Source of the DNA: Castor canadensis
Taxonomy: Eukaryota; Chordata; Mammalia; Rodentia; Castoridae
Length of the DNA: 64,000 bases
Assembly (NCBI RefSeq): GCF_047511655.1
Contig: NC_133387.1
Coordinates: 44,930,853 to 44,994,852 of the forward strand
Direction of reading: 5' to 3'
The notes below the pieces were generated by a model that searched no databases, was not told where the DNA came from, and was given only the letters and a program-made list of their open reading frames with translations. Below, piece after piece: positions 14,955 through 27,152 of the stretch. The stretch's first letter is position 1. Each line of letters starts with the position of its first letter. Position numbers and translations under genes: made by a program.

Positions 14955-15809
14955 AAGATTGAATATTTGATAGTTTTTTTTAAGGAAAAAAAATCACCCA
15001 GAAAAAAGTGTCCAGAAACATTTATAAATTTCATCTAAAAATAATTGATAAAAGACATTAGTTGTGTAGACATCTATAATTTCTTAATTAAAGGGATGCA
15101 AAGGATTATAAGATATCACGTGCTTTTAGCTATGACTGCCTGAACAATCAAGAGAACATTTGACTTGTATAATTTCTAAAAGTAGTGTCCAGAGATAAGT
15201 TGTCTGATAAATGATCTCATTGGAAATGAGGTTAAGAAATCACAGGGATTTAGAGAAATAACACATTAAAATAGCCCTTTGCAAAAACAGAACACTTAAC
15301 AGGATTTGTCTAAAGTATATTTTAGAAGTGGGTGATTTGGATTCATTTAAACTTTTAACATTTTTATGAGTTAAAAATCATTACGTCAATGACATTTAGA
15401 AACAGTAATGCTGCATTCTGTGTTCTCAACAGATTCTAAATTCAGCTACGCATGTGTTGTGATCACAAGATATGGTTACAAATAGCAAATAATTGTTGCA
15501 AAGCAAATTACACAGTGGCACAGGAAAGCATTTCCCCTCCAACAGAGGAGGGGAGTGGATTATGTCACTCATACAGCCTGGGGGTTATATAACAAAGATT
15601 GAGGACTTTAAAATAGAAAAGGAATGTATGCTAAAATTGAAAGATGATTTCATGAAAAGTAAAGACAAATTTCTTTGCTTAGGGAACACACCTAAAGTAC
15701 TGATAAGAAAAGTTAGGCACAAATATTTAAACATTTATGGGCTCTAGAAACTTTCTAAGAGACTAATTTATTCACTTCTGAAACTTTTCATAAAAATACA
15801 ATCATGAAT

Positions 15810-15900
15810 CTGGTGAAGTAGTTCAAGTGGTGTAGCACCTGCCTAGCAAATGTGAGGCTCTGAGTTCAAATCCCAGTACTGCCAGAAAAATAAATAAAAT
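15810..15900 (+). repeat. tRNA-derived ID-like SINE
   Basis: Has an A-box-like 'tagttcaagtgg', the 'agcacctgcctagcaaa' middle, a B-box-like 'gagttcaaatccc' and a degraded A-rich tail. Confidence 0.8.
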
Positions 15901-16584
15901 ACAATAGTGTAAATAAGAGTTTCATTCATATAGGGCTTAAAAATATTGCAGTAACATTGCACAGCAATTTTGGATAACAAATACACATTTATACAATATT
16001 ATGTATGACACATTGTATTCTGTGTATATGTAATTATAACAATATATTACAATTACATACAATGCTTTACAAATTGGAAGTAATGTCATTTCTTCTCAAC
16101 TAGATTCAGTATCCAGAAATTTGTTGTTAGTTTTAACCCACATTTTCTAGTGAGAAGTGACCAAAGCTGACACCTTTGAATTACTTCAGGTTACATTTTC
16201 ATACAAGTAATTTCCAAGAAAGTGCTGTACACAAAGGTGATTATCACTGTAGAAATTCCAATAAGCCAAGGAATCATTTTATTTCATTTGTGGCAGCTTA
16301 TTCCTTTAACTCAGTGTTTCTCAATCTTTTTTAAACCTCTCTGGCAAATATTAAAATCTCTTGACTAAAGTTTCCCAGTCTAAGATTCTGAAACACCCTT
16401 CTTCCAGAGCCCTGAAACCCCACCAAGAATCACTGATAATGCGAAGACTGACCTTACTATCATACTTTATCCTGTATATTTCAGACTCCGTGAGGGTAGA
16501 GTGGGGAAACTGGAAAACAATGAATTGGAACAAAAAACTTTTCACTTTGTTTCCTTTTATACTTTTTGATTTAAGTACCATCTT

Positions 16585-17115
16585 GTGATGATTAATTTTG
16601 TGTATCAACTTGACTGGGCAAAATTATACCCAGATAGCTGGTAAATCTTTTCTGGGTGTGGTGTGATGATGTTTCTGGAAAAGATTAGCATTTGAATCAA
16701 ATTGAGTAAATAAGATTCAACCTTGCATGGAAAGAATCCAATCCATTGGGGTAGAGTAAGGATGATCTACCTTCATCTGTGTGGGTGAGTATCCAATCCA
16801 CTGGGTGTCAGCCTAAAAACAGTGTTAGAAAGGTGAATTCTCTCTTGAGCTAAGACATCAGTATTACCTTTGGACATCGCTGCTGATTCTCAGGCATTTG
16901 GATTTGGGGACTTAAGCCAACGTCCCCATCCTCTGGTTCTCAGGCCTTCAGGCTTGGACTGAATGACTTATGTGGATTTTCTAGTTCCCTAGCTTGTAGA
17001 TGGCATGTCATGGGACTTCTTGGCTTCCTTAGTAATCATGTCAGCCAATTCCCATAATAAATATATCTATCTATCTTATTGGCTCTCTTTCTCTGGAGAA
17101 TACTAATACACATGT
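16585..17115 (+). repeat. Ancient mammalian interspersed repeat, family not named
   Basis: Begins 'tgtgatgattaattttgtg tatcaacttgactgggc' and ends 'ctctggagaatactaataca', a combination I recognise as a widespread old mammalian repeat. It carries several 'ttctcaggcctt/catttgg' subrepeats. I cannot assign the class with confidence. Confidence 0.55.
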
Positions 17116-17831
17116 GAACAAACTTCCTACCCAGAAATTAAAAAGTCTTCATGATGGAGATTTTTTCCTGAATAATTAACCCTCAAAGTAAACAGGGCTT
17201 TGTTTTGTTTTGTTTTGTTTTTTCAGTGTAATTCATGCCAACTAAATCAGCCAACTCCGGTCACATTTGCCTGTCAGTTTATGAAAGTATCATCAAAACA
17301 GGAAAGTAGATAATTAACCCTAAAATTGGAATTCTGCCTAATAGTGAGAAACAAGATAAATTCTAATGGCATGAAGATTGATAAAGTACAGTATGTTAAG
17401 CAATGTTGTAACAAAGTCTGAACCAAGACCTTAAGAGAACTTTAGCAGTAATATTAGTCCTCCTCACCTTAATTGCAATCAATGTCTTATGAACCCACCT
17501 GACTTCTGTGGCGAACCCAGTTAAAAATTGAGAAATGATTATCTCAAGAGAAAGAAACTTAAACCTGGAAAAGCAGTTGAGGTATATTGTGTTATTTTGA
17601 ACTAAATAAATAACACAAAACACAGCTTCCAAATTATTTACCAGCAATGACAATAGATATCATTTTTGAAGACTTTTTAATGAACTGTTTGTCCTTTATC
17701 ATGCTTAACCAGCCCTTCTCTGGTAAGAATTGCAAAGCTGGAAGATATTACCTAATTTGGCTAGGTTTGCAGAGTTACTAGGTGATAGTAAAAACCATGT
17801 CTATATTGGCTTAAAAGATGTGACTTTACTG

Positions 17832-17940
17832 ATGCTGGACACATACATGGCTCAAGTGGTATAGCACCTGCCAAGCAAGCTTGAGTCCCTGAGTTCAAAG
17901 CTCAATACCAAAAAGGAAAACAAACAAACAAAAAAAACCA
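17832..17940 (+). repeat. tRNA-derived SINE with target duplication
   Basis: Contains 'tggctcaagtggtatagcac' and 'gagttcaaagctcaatacc' with an A-rich tail. The direct repeat TGACTTTACTG at 17821-17831 and 17941-17951 marks the insertion. Confidence 0.88.
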
Positions 17941-18260
17941 TGACTTTACTGTGACATACTGAATCCCTTGACAATGGTTTAGCTTAGATAGCTATTTTAA
18001 TGTGATTAAAGCAGACATTTTCCCAGCTGATGCAAGATAAAAAGGGAGGGATTTTGTTTTTCTCTTTGGGGTGGGGAATATGGAACTGATTGATGTAAAG
18101 AAAGACTGGTGTTATTTTTTAAGAACATTAAAGCCAATTGAAGGCAATGAGCAGTGGTCAAGGGTAATTTTCAAATTTTATTGAAAAGATGGATAAAGAA
18201 TTACATCTAATTTAGGATTTTTGTGCATTAATTTTTTTCTTCCTAAAAAGTAAACACCAT

Positions 18261-18333
18261 GTTAAAGCACCTGCCTAGCAAGCATGAGACTAGAGTTCAA
18301 ACCCCAGAACCACTCCCCTGCCACCCCTAAAGC
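18261..18333 (+). repeat. 5'-truncated tRNA-derived SINE
   Basis: Starts at 'gttaaagcacctgcctagc' and runs through 'gagttcaaaccccagaacc' (spanning 18294-18312). A 9-bp direct repeat AAACACCAT lies at 18252-18260 and 18334-18342. Confidence 0.72.
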
Positions 18334-18419
18334 AAACACCATTAAGCATGGAAGTGAATAGAAAATGCACTATAAATATAGTGGACAGTCATATGAAGTC
18401 TATGCCTAAATTCACAAAT

Positions 18420-18650
18420 AATTTAGTTTGAACATTCACACCTACTAGATGGCTATAATTAGAAACTTTATGTCTATTGTTGAAGATATTGGGGAAATAG
18501 GCACTTTCCTATATACCATGTAGTTTATAGGGAAATGGATGGTTTGCCCCATTGAAAAGCTATGTGGCAATATATATCAAAATGTAAGATCCACTAACTT
18601 TGAGGGGAAATACCTTAAATTTCTATCAATGGAAGCTGTATTCACACCAC
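18420..18650 (+). repeat. Old LINE-1 ORF2-derived fragment
   Basis: Resembles decayed L1 text ('agatggctataattagaaac', 'gaaaagctatgtggcaatat'). Much diverged. Confidence 0.45.
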
Positions 18651-18957
18651 CAGTTTTCTAAAAATTAGACACAGATGGGCTAACAAGGAAAACTAAATTA
18701 TATATATCTTAGGAGGAAAAAAGCAATCGGAGGAGACCTTATGTGATATGGGCTTACCCATGCAAGAAGAGAAAAAAAAAGAGACACACAGATTAGTGTG
18801 GTTTATGTATAAGTTTCCATCTTTGCACACAAACTTTAAGACAGTCTCCCTTGGGAAGTGAGAGTTGGAGTTTGGGGAGGTAAAGCATAGAGCATGGGAT
18901 AATGAATCAAGGGGTAATGGCATTTACTTCCACCTTATACTTTGTGATTTTTAATTT

Positions 18958-19830
18958 TTTTATCATGAGCCCACAATATTTTCTCCATTTTTGTGACAAA
19001 ATATACATAGCATAAAATGTACCCTCTCAGACATATTTAAATATATAGTTGAGTGGTATTATATACTCATAATGCATGCAACTATTATCAGCATTCATTT
19101 GCAAAACTCTTTTCATCTTGTAAAACTGAGATTCTATTAGCCAGGCACCAGTGGCTCACACCTGTAATCCTAGCTACTCAGGAGGCAGAGATCAGGGGGA
19201 TTGCAGTTCAAAGCCAGAATAGGAAAAAAAAAAAATGTTTGCAAGACCCTATCTCAAAACTAGGGCTGGTGGAGTGGCTCAAGGTGAAGGCCCTGAATTC
19301 AAGCCTCAGTACCGCCAAAACAAACAAACAAAACCAAAACCAAACAAAAAAACACTGAGATTCTATTACCAATTAAACAGTAATTCCCCATTCTCTTCCC
19401 TCCAGTCCATTGCCACCACGTTTCTACTTTTATATAATGGGTTTTTTTTTTCTTTTTTACTATTCTAAGTACTTCATCCAAGTGGAATCAAAAAAAATTT
19501 GTGTAAGATGGACTTTTTTTATTTAGCATAATGTCCTCAATGTTTGTCAATGTTGTATCATATATCAAAATTTTCTTCCATTTAAAGGTTGAATAATATT
19601 CCATTTTATTTGTCTACATTTTGCTATCCTTTCATTTATACATGAACACTTAAGTTGCTTCTACACTTTAACTGTTGTGAATAGTGCTGGATGAACAGGG
19701 GCATACAGAGATCTTGAGATCCTACTTTTAATTCTAAGTATATGCACAGAACCGGGATTGTTAAACTATATGGTAAGTTTATTTTTAGCAAAACTGCCAT
19801 GCTGTTTTCTACAGTGGCTGTACCATGAGC
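18958..19830 (-). repeat. Ancient LINE-1 3' region, antisense, interrupted by a SINE
   Basis: Antisense old-L1 phrases include 'gtgacaaaatatacatagca', 'aataatattccattttattt' and 'ctacagtggctgtaccat'. A composite SINE was inserted later at 19140-19353. Confidence 0.65.
19140..19353 (+). repeat. Composite SINE: B1-like left half plus tRNA-like right half
   Basis: The left half has 'ccagtggctcacacctgtaa' and 'gctactcaggaggcagaga'; the right half has 'ggtggagtggctcaagg' and 'gaattcaagcctcagtacc'. One perfect 15-bp target duplication, ACTGAGATTCTATTA (19125-19139 and 19354-19368), flanks both halves. They therefore moved as a single unit, a fused SINE family. Confidence 0.92.
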
Positions 19831-21936
19831 CTGCATTATTTTTAAAGTAAAAAAACATTAGCTTTAAAAAAATCTTGGAGAGTTTACATGATATACATTA
19901 TATTAAAAAGAACCCATCTGGTCTAGTTCTCAGATCTATGAAATAGAAGAGTGGTAGACATAAATCAAGAGACCAATTAGAACACCTCCTGAATTGATCC
20001 TGTACCTCTCTTCCAGTTAGTAATAATTTACGACTTTAGGTATCTTACTAGTCAGTTTCCAAATTGGTGGTTAAAATAGCTTAAGGGTGAATACTGACCA
20101 TTGGTGTTTGGGTCATGGAATGCTGTGCTGAAAAGGGTTCAAAGAGAAAGCAGGTGATTGATAAGCCATCTGTACCAAGGATAGAGAAGGGTGTATTTGT
20201 ATTTCAAAATATAAGGAGTTCTCAGCTCTGTACATTAATCAGCTTTGGCAAAAAGTCCTCTCTTAGCAGTCCTCAAGCAGTATTTTCTAGCTTCTTAAAA
20301 TGCCCACAAAGATAAAAAAAGATGAAAACTCAGTACCACCACCTAACCACTGCCTAACTACTAGATTGATATTAACCATGTATAAAGCAGAAGCAGTTGG
20401 ATTCAGAACAACCACTGTCCTGCATATTCAGTCTTGACTCTGAAGAAAATGCATTTGTACTTCATTTGGGCGACTAATACAACATGGTTGATGCCTCATT
20501 TTAATTCAACTGGTCTTATGAAATACAGAGTGGCAAAAAGAAATGCAAGGGCACTACAGAGTGTTAAGCAGGGAGCTGAAAGTAGATGAGGAGTGAGTTT
20601 AAATTCAGTGAGAACAGGCATCCCAGGAGCAGAGAGATGCTAAAATAGAAGTTCTAAGTTCTGTTCCTTTTCCTTGGGTGTATCACTTTACTGAAAGTAC
20701 AATCTGTCACATTTTCATAGGCCTGTGCAAACCCTCATTATCTGCCATCTGCTTTAGAAATGCAGCCTACATTACCCAGACATCTAAATGATGTTCTTAT
20801 CCTCTCATTCTCACATCTGCTTCATGAAATGTAAGTTTTATTTCACTGTATCAGAGAATCACTTGTCAATCTAGATCCTTTTCCTTCCTTTCTGGATAAA
20901 TCCTTGTTTTCAAAAAATGTCAAACTTTGTCCTTTTCTTTTCAAAAGGAATAATTTGGCAGCTGCATTGCTCGCCATTGGATGCAAGTTGCAGCATTTCA
21001 CAAATTCACGTTTCACACATGACAGTGCTTAATAAAAAGAACAGGAAGACTGGAAAATTGTAGTGGATTGGTCTTGGAGCAAGAACAATCCTGTTTCCTT
21101 CCTCAATCTATGATTTTGTGATGCTAGCTGATAGGCAGACAAAACCACCTTGCCAGGTGTGACAGTGATTCAGAAAGAATTGCCTTGAATTATTTTAATA
21201 CCATAACTTAATTCTTTTATTTAAATGCTAATCGGTTGTCCTAGCACAACACTCTAGAGGCAGAATCAATTTCAGTGACAATGCTGATGGCTGCAATATG
21301 ATCACCCAAAGCCTCCACCTCTTGGTACAAAAGGAGTGGGAAATGATAGGCAGCTCATTAATCATTTATTCCAGAGATGAATGTGTCCTGGTGCTGATAG
21401 GGGGTTGTAGGTGAATGCTGCCAAAATGAGAAATGTCAATTGTCAGTTCTCATGCATAATAACTAGAGCTATTTTTATGCTTTTTTTGAAGATTAAAGTT
21501 ATGCCCTTTTTTCCCTACAGTTCTGTCACATATGCTTGGCAAATTTGTTCTATGAGAATTCATTTTCACTCTGCTCAGATGTCTCTGCTTGAGTAAATAT
21601 ATATGGCTTAAAGTCTAGCATGAGAAACTTGAAAAGTTATTTAGAAATCTCAGAGTTCCACATATTGGGAGTGGTCTCTAAATGAAAAGGTAGTAAAAGA
21701 AGCAATGTAGGAGTGTTATTCAATAATTTTTCACAGAGAATATGCTTTATCAATAAGGATAATACACATTTTAAATTTCTTTTTCCAAGGGTAGTTGCTG
21801 CAATTGACCTTGAGACTCTCCCCGCAGTGGACTTATTTCCATTTTGTATCTATTCTTTGGGTAGAAAATAGTGGAATATTCTTTTGGAAGCCAGAACTAC
21901 TTTAGCACTCATTAAAAGAGTTATACTCAATTAAAA
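19831..21936. other. Intergenic, nothing recognised
   Basis: No repeat or exon that I can support. Several short open frames lack splice sites or family features. Confidence 0.4.
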
Positions 21937-22905
21937 AAAAAAAAAAAAGGAACAGGTCCTGAACGGGGAGTTGGTACCAGAGAGAGGAGGAGGCATGGAA
22001 AGAGTATGGGAGGGTGAATATGGTGAAACTACTGTGTACACATGCATTTTTAAAAATTTTTATTTATATGTTTTGTTCATTTATTCACATGTGCATACAT
22101 TATTTGGGTCATTTCTCCCCCTCCCCCCCCTTCCCCCTTCCCCCCTTCAGTTTCAGGCAGGTCCCGTTCTGCTCTGATCACTGATTTTGTTGAAGAAAAG
22201 ACATAAGCATAATAAGGAAGACAAAGCGTTTTTGCTAGTTAAGGATAGCTATTCAGAGAGATTCCTACTATTGCTTTCATGTACCCATGTGTTACGACCC
22301 ATGCTAATTCATCTCTAGCTGATCTTTACATTGGTTCCTGATCCCCTGCTCATGACAACCTGTCATTTTAGGGTTTCTGTATTAGTTCCTCTGGAGTGGG
22401 GACATCACTCCATGTTTTGGGTTTTCTACCTATTCCTGTATCTCCCATATGTGTTCTCCCCTTGTCTTGTGATCCAAGTCCAACCACATTGCTGCATTTG
22501 CCCTGGATCTAAAGTCTGCGTATGAGGAAGAACATACTATTTTTGGTCTTCTGAGCCTGGCTGACCTCGCTCAGAATGATGTTCTCCAGTTCCATCCATT
22601 TACCTTCAAATGATAAGATTTCATTCTTCTTCATGGCTGAGTAAAATTCCATTATGTACAAGTACCACATTTTTTTGATCCATTCATCAGTAGTGGGGCA
22701 TCTTGGTTTTTTTCATAACTTGGCTATGTACATATGCATTTAAATGGAAAAATGATACCTTTGAAACTATTATAAGAATGGAGGGGAGGGGAGGATAAAG
22801 GAGAATGGTGAAGGGGGCGAATTCAAGCAAATATATTTGATAAATTTTAAGAACTTTTGTAAATGCACAATGTACCCTCACTCAGCACAAAAAATGTTTT
22901 AAAAA
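21937..22905 (+). repeat. Polypurine-rich repeat (same family as 320-817), split by L1
   Basis: The left part (21953-22049, 'gaacaggtcctg...gagttggtacc') and right part (22727-22905, 'ggataaaggagaatggtgaa' to 'aaatgcacaatgtaccctca') match the unit at 320-610. A younger LINE-1 separates them. A 16-bp A-run stands at the left edge. Confidence 0.65.
22050..22726 (-). mobile_element. LINE-1 3' end, antisense, nested insertion
   Basis: Its 3' UTR C-rich tract, 'ttctcccc', and ORF2 end ('ccagttccatccatttacct', 'ttcttcatggctgagtaaaa') are readable in antisense. A 15-bp duplication with one mismatch (TGTACAYATGCATTT, 22035-22049 and 22727-22741) brackets it and shows it inserted into the older repeat. 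It differs from the L1 tails at 14.2 and 57.7 kb, so it is another subfamily. Confidence 0.85.
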
Positions 22906-23286
22906 GCCTTTTCAAAATTTTTTTTAAATGTTAATTTGTTCAGAGTCACAACTGATCCTACATTCTTTTTTAATGTCATTTTTGCAGAATGGAGAAAAGG
23001 TCAGCAAATTTATGATAAAATGTATTACTTTTGTAAGAGATTCTTCACCCACATTTATCAAGTTGCTGAAAATTTATGCTCCATAAATTATACATCTTCG
23101 TCTATTTTGGAAACATTTATGTACCATATAGATACACACCCAAAGTCATACAAATATTAAGCATACTTGCTTAAGGCATAAAATGAATTTCCAAATGGCT
23201 AGGGAAATAGATTTGACATAATATAGTAACACAGGAACTTTGTACCATTCAAATTTTTAACCCTGAGATACTGTTATACTTTCTAC

Positions 23287-23292
<6 letters not shown>

Positions 23293-23322
<30 letters not shown>
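23293..23322. repeat. (TG)n microsatellite
   Basis: An almost uninterrupted run of TG dinucleotides of about 30 bp, preceded by a short (AT) run. Confidence 0.95.
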
Positions 23323-23325
<3 letters not shown>

Positions 23326-23946
23326 AAGATTGTTTCATCAAATGTCTGACATTAAACTTCAAATCTGTCATCAGTTAAATATGTTTACAATGTGATATAA
23401 ATTTGGATAAATATGAATTTTGACATTTATTTCAGACACTAGGTTTTCTTGCATATGTGTGTGTGCATATACATGTGTAATGTATACTTGTTTAAGTGGG
23501 GCTAAAAATTAAAGAACAAGATGCTTGAGCAACAATTTGCATGAATTCTTACATAAGTTCCTATTTTAAGTTTATGAGACATGGTCCCTTCAAATGCTTT
23601 TCCAGACTATTCTGCCTTTATGACTTTATATTCTAAGAACCCTATTAGATTCCTGTATCTGAATTTCCAGTTAGGAAATTATGTTAAAGCAATATGTTTT
23701 TTATAAATTGAATTATGAAACACTATGTTCTGAATTATTATTATTGCTGTTATTTTTGGCATTAAATTATCCTATAATCCTAAATTTGCCTTGTTATAAA
23801 ATTTGTTATGTAATTTGCCTTTGTATATAAAAACACTGCACTATTAGTAAATCAGTAAGAAAATTACTTTTGGAAAATGTTATAGGCAACTTCTGTTTCC
23901 TCAAGTTATTTCTAATTAGAAAACAATTTTTAAAGGTATAAAATTA

Positions 23947-24053
23947 GAAGCTAGTTGTGGTGGTGCACACCTGTAATTCCAGCACTCAGGAGGCAGAGGC
24001 AGGAGAAATGGGTTACATATCACCTTTTCTCAGAAAAAAACAACAAAAAAATC
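23947..24053 (+). repeat. B1-like SINE
   Basis: Contains 'gtggtggtgcacacctgtaa', 'ccagcactcaggaggcagag' and an A-rich tail with interruptions. An 8-bp AAAATTAG occurs on both sides. Confidence 0.8.
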
Positions 24054-24889
24054 AAAATTAGTAAATTAGAGAAACTGATTTTGGCTGGCAGATGATACTA
24101 ATGCTAAATTTGTACTTATTTTATATAAATGATAAAGCAACTACAAACATGAATCTGGATGGATTTGAGTCTGCTGAAAGTTATGCTTGCATCTACTTCT
24201 TCCATTAGACATACAGCTCCCCCAAAGCAACAATGGTGCCATCAATCCTTTAATATAGCCTCAGTGTCTAGCACACCAGGCATGAAAATGCTTGCTGGTT
24301 TGTTGAAAGCATGGATTGCAGGCTTGTTCAGAATTCACCACTTAATCATAGGTAACTTCCTACTGGGAATGAACTAAGTAAAATACACACCAGATTGGAC
24401 AATAATCAAATAAACTCTCTACATAGTAGTCAGTTTTCCTGTCATAGGCCCAGAGCTAAAACAAAGTCAGGAAATCTCATGAAGATTGAGAAAATAACGA
24501 AATAAGGTTCTTCTTATGTATCACTAACCCCAGGGAAAACCTCAAGGAAATCAGAATTATTTTAAGCATTCATTTCTCAATATGCTAATGGGAGAACAAA
24601 ATACAAATTTCCAAATATGATGAAAGTGATGATTAAGAAAGGATTGCATCTTTTTGTTATTTCCATGTTACTACTATAGAATATGAAACTCAAGATATGC
24701 TTTCTGAAAAATTAGGTCTCTGTTAATTTTCATAATACTTTGTAGCATGCTTCTTTTTACCTCATAGAATAAATTCCAATTATTTGGTTGTCTCATGACG
24801 GTAATAACAAGATATCTGGTCATGACAACTTTCATAATGGCCAGTTATATTTGTGTGATATGCCTATACATTTATTTATACATCCCTCA

Positions 24890-25400
24890 TTATTTAAAAC
24901 TTATCAAAGATGCAGATGTTAAGAGGAAAAATTTTATTCAAAATCCCATCCTAAATAGTTAAGTCTGTATTCTTTAAGTTTCCCCATGCAAATATATTTA
25001 TACACTGTACATGTTTTCCTGTAACTTGCCTTTCCCCTTCACTTACCAACAATATCATACCTCGTTGTGAGTAAAAATACCTACAATTTTGAGTAGTTTA
25101 TTAGTACCCCCTATATGCATAAGCCTAATTTATTCTTTTATTGCTGGACATTTGGGCATCCACATCTTTATCACAAACAATACCATGAAGAACCGTACCA
25201 CACAAACATACATCCGTTTGTATTTATCCAGTCAATCCCTCAGAAAAAAATTCCAGGATACTATATCCAAGGGCATGAACATTTTTAAGGCTTTTGATAA
25301 CTATCGCTTACTCAAAGAACACTCATATTGACTTAAACTCTCACAAGCTGTTCACTCAGAATTCCCTTATACCCCCAAAAGGTATATTATTTCTCATTCC
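24890..25400 (-). repeat. Ancient LINE-1 fragment, antisense
   Basis: Weak similarity to antisense old L1 3' sequence ('ttattgctggacatttgggc', 'tccaagggcatgaacattt'). Low certainty. Confidence 0.4.
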
Positions 25401-25774
25401 TTTTAATCTATGCAGAACAGTGAAGGGTATTCTACCGTGTGTGTGGGACACAAAGAACCCATGCTAAGCACACACTCTATGACCGAATTATGTCCCCAGT
25501 CCTGTTTCTTTAATCAACATGTTAGTGACTAACACTTGTATTTGTCAGCTGTCCTAATTTTGCCTAGTGAAAGTGACCTAATGTCTCTGCACTTAAAGTT
25601 GCCTCATATAGTTATGTGCAAATTGAACAGTATAAGGTGCATGGCACCAGTACACAGTAAACACTAAGAGTAACCATTTTTCTCAATAAACTGTCAGTTT
25701 GATACTAACATTATTTGTGACTTTATCATGTACTATATAAATTACAAGTAAAGTTAGTTGTTTTGTCAACCTAT

Positions 25775-25858
25775 TTTTTTTTCCTGCAGTGTTGGTGATT
25801 GAACCCAGGGTCTCATGCATTCCAGGCAAGTGCTCTACCACTGAGTATACCCCAGCCC
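25775..25858 (-). repeat. tRNA-derived ID-like SINE, antisense
   Basis: Starts with a T-run, then 'gattgaacccagggtctcat' and 'aagtgctctaccactgagta'. The 9-bp TCAACCTAT repeats at 25766-25774 and 25859-25867. Confidence 0.85.
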
Positions 25859-26936
25859 TCAACCTATGTTAATCTGTTATTTGAGTTAACTTTTAAAAAC
25901 ATTTGAGCTTTCCTTGCATCCATACTCAGAAAAAGTTATTTTTATAAAAATTAGAATTTAAAAAAAGCACTTGCCTTTTTATCAGTGATCTACAAAATGT
26001 TCAGAAAGGATGGGAACTAGGCAGATGACTTCATGAAAAGAGTAAGAATAGTGGATAAAAAGATGCTATCTTGCTAACCCTACCTCTGCCATTGCCATGA
26101 GGGTTATACGACTTCAATAAGGATGTTAAACAAAGAACATGTCCCTTCCATCTTTCTGATACCTCTCTCAGAGGAGATGTTACACATGATGAATGACTAA
26201 TTAGTTCCCAATTGTTTTAATTATGGCTATTCCTAGACAGAACAAATCTCAAAGTGTATGTCCTTTTTTTAAATTATCACTATCATAAATATTTTAACTT
26301 TTAAATGAACACCAAATGTAATAGGATGGCAGAAAAGGAAGAATTACACAGATAATCTTTGATATTTTCTTGTGTGAAGATCAGGGAGTTAAATACAGAA
26401 GCATGAAGTTCAACTTAAACAGTTAAATTAAAAGCTGAACATAAATATGAAAACTTCGTATCTGCAAGTCACTGGTCAACCAACCAGATCCACCATAACA
26501 TTTTTTCATAGTTGGGCTCACTCTTATATCACATTGAATACCTAGGTAGTCATTAGGAGGACTTTTTTTTTTTTTTAAGTAAGAACAATAGTAAAGTTTA
26601 CTGGGAAAGGAATTAAGCATAACAGGATGAAAGTAGGGAGAAATGGGAGGAAAAGGAGTAACAATTTCTGCTCCGCATGCAGGAAATGGGAATACAGACT
26701 CCCATTTGGAGGACTGTTGCATATCACTAAGTAATATCCCAATTTTATCCAAACTATGGCATTTTCCTTTTAGACCATACTTAACTACTTTTGTTAATCC
26801 TTTATTTGAATTATTATTCTTAGGAAGTTTTCACTACTAAGACAAATGTAGATTCTTCACACAAGTTATATCATATTCACTAAAAAGTACTGACACATGA
26901 ATAACCAATAAAGATTAAGGCAGTGATTACTGTTAA

Positions 26937-27152
26937 TCACCACCACTTACAGAGCATTTACTATGTGACAGGGATATGGCACTTAATATTACTACATTAC
27001 ACAATACTTCCAATCACTCTGTGAGGGAGGTATTTCTGTAGCTTTCTTTTAACATATGAAGAAACTGAAGCTTAGGGCCAAACCACTTACCCAAGATACT
27101 GGGGCTAGGGTTATAACTTAAATTTCAAAGCCATACTTTTAACTATTTGCAG
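26937..27152 (+). repeat. MIR (ancient tRNA-derived SINE)
   Basis: Has 'gagcatttactatgtgacag', 'cactctgtgagggaggtatt', 'aagaaactgaagcttaggg' and 'aaaccacttacccaagatac' in the right order for a MIR including its conserved core. Confidence 0.82.

Larger units (their letters stand above)
22906..24889. other. Intergenic AT-rich DNA with one SINE and a microsatellite
   Basis: Besides the (TG)n at 23293 and the SINE at 23947, nothing recognisable is seen. Confidence 0.4.

Noticed and set aside
23293-23322. Z-DNA type regulatory element
   Set aside because: A simple (TG)n microsatellite in gene-free DNA, nothing more to support a role.
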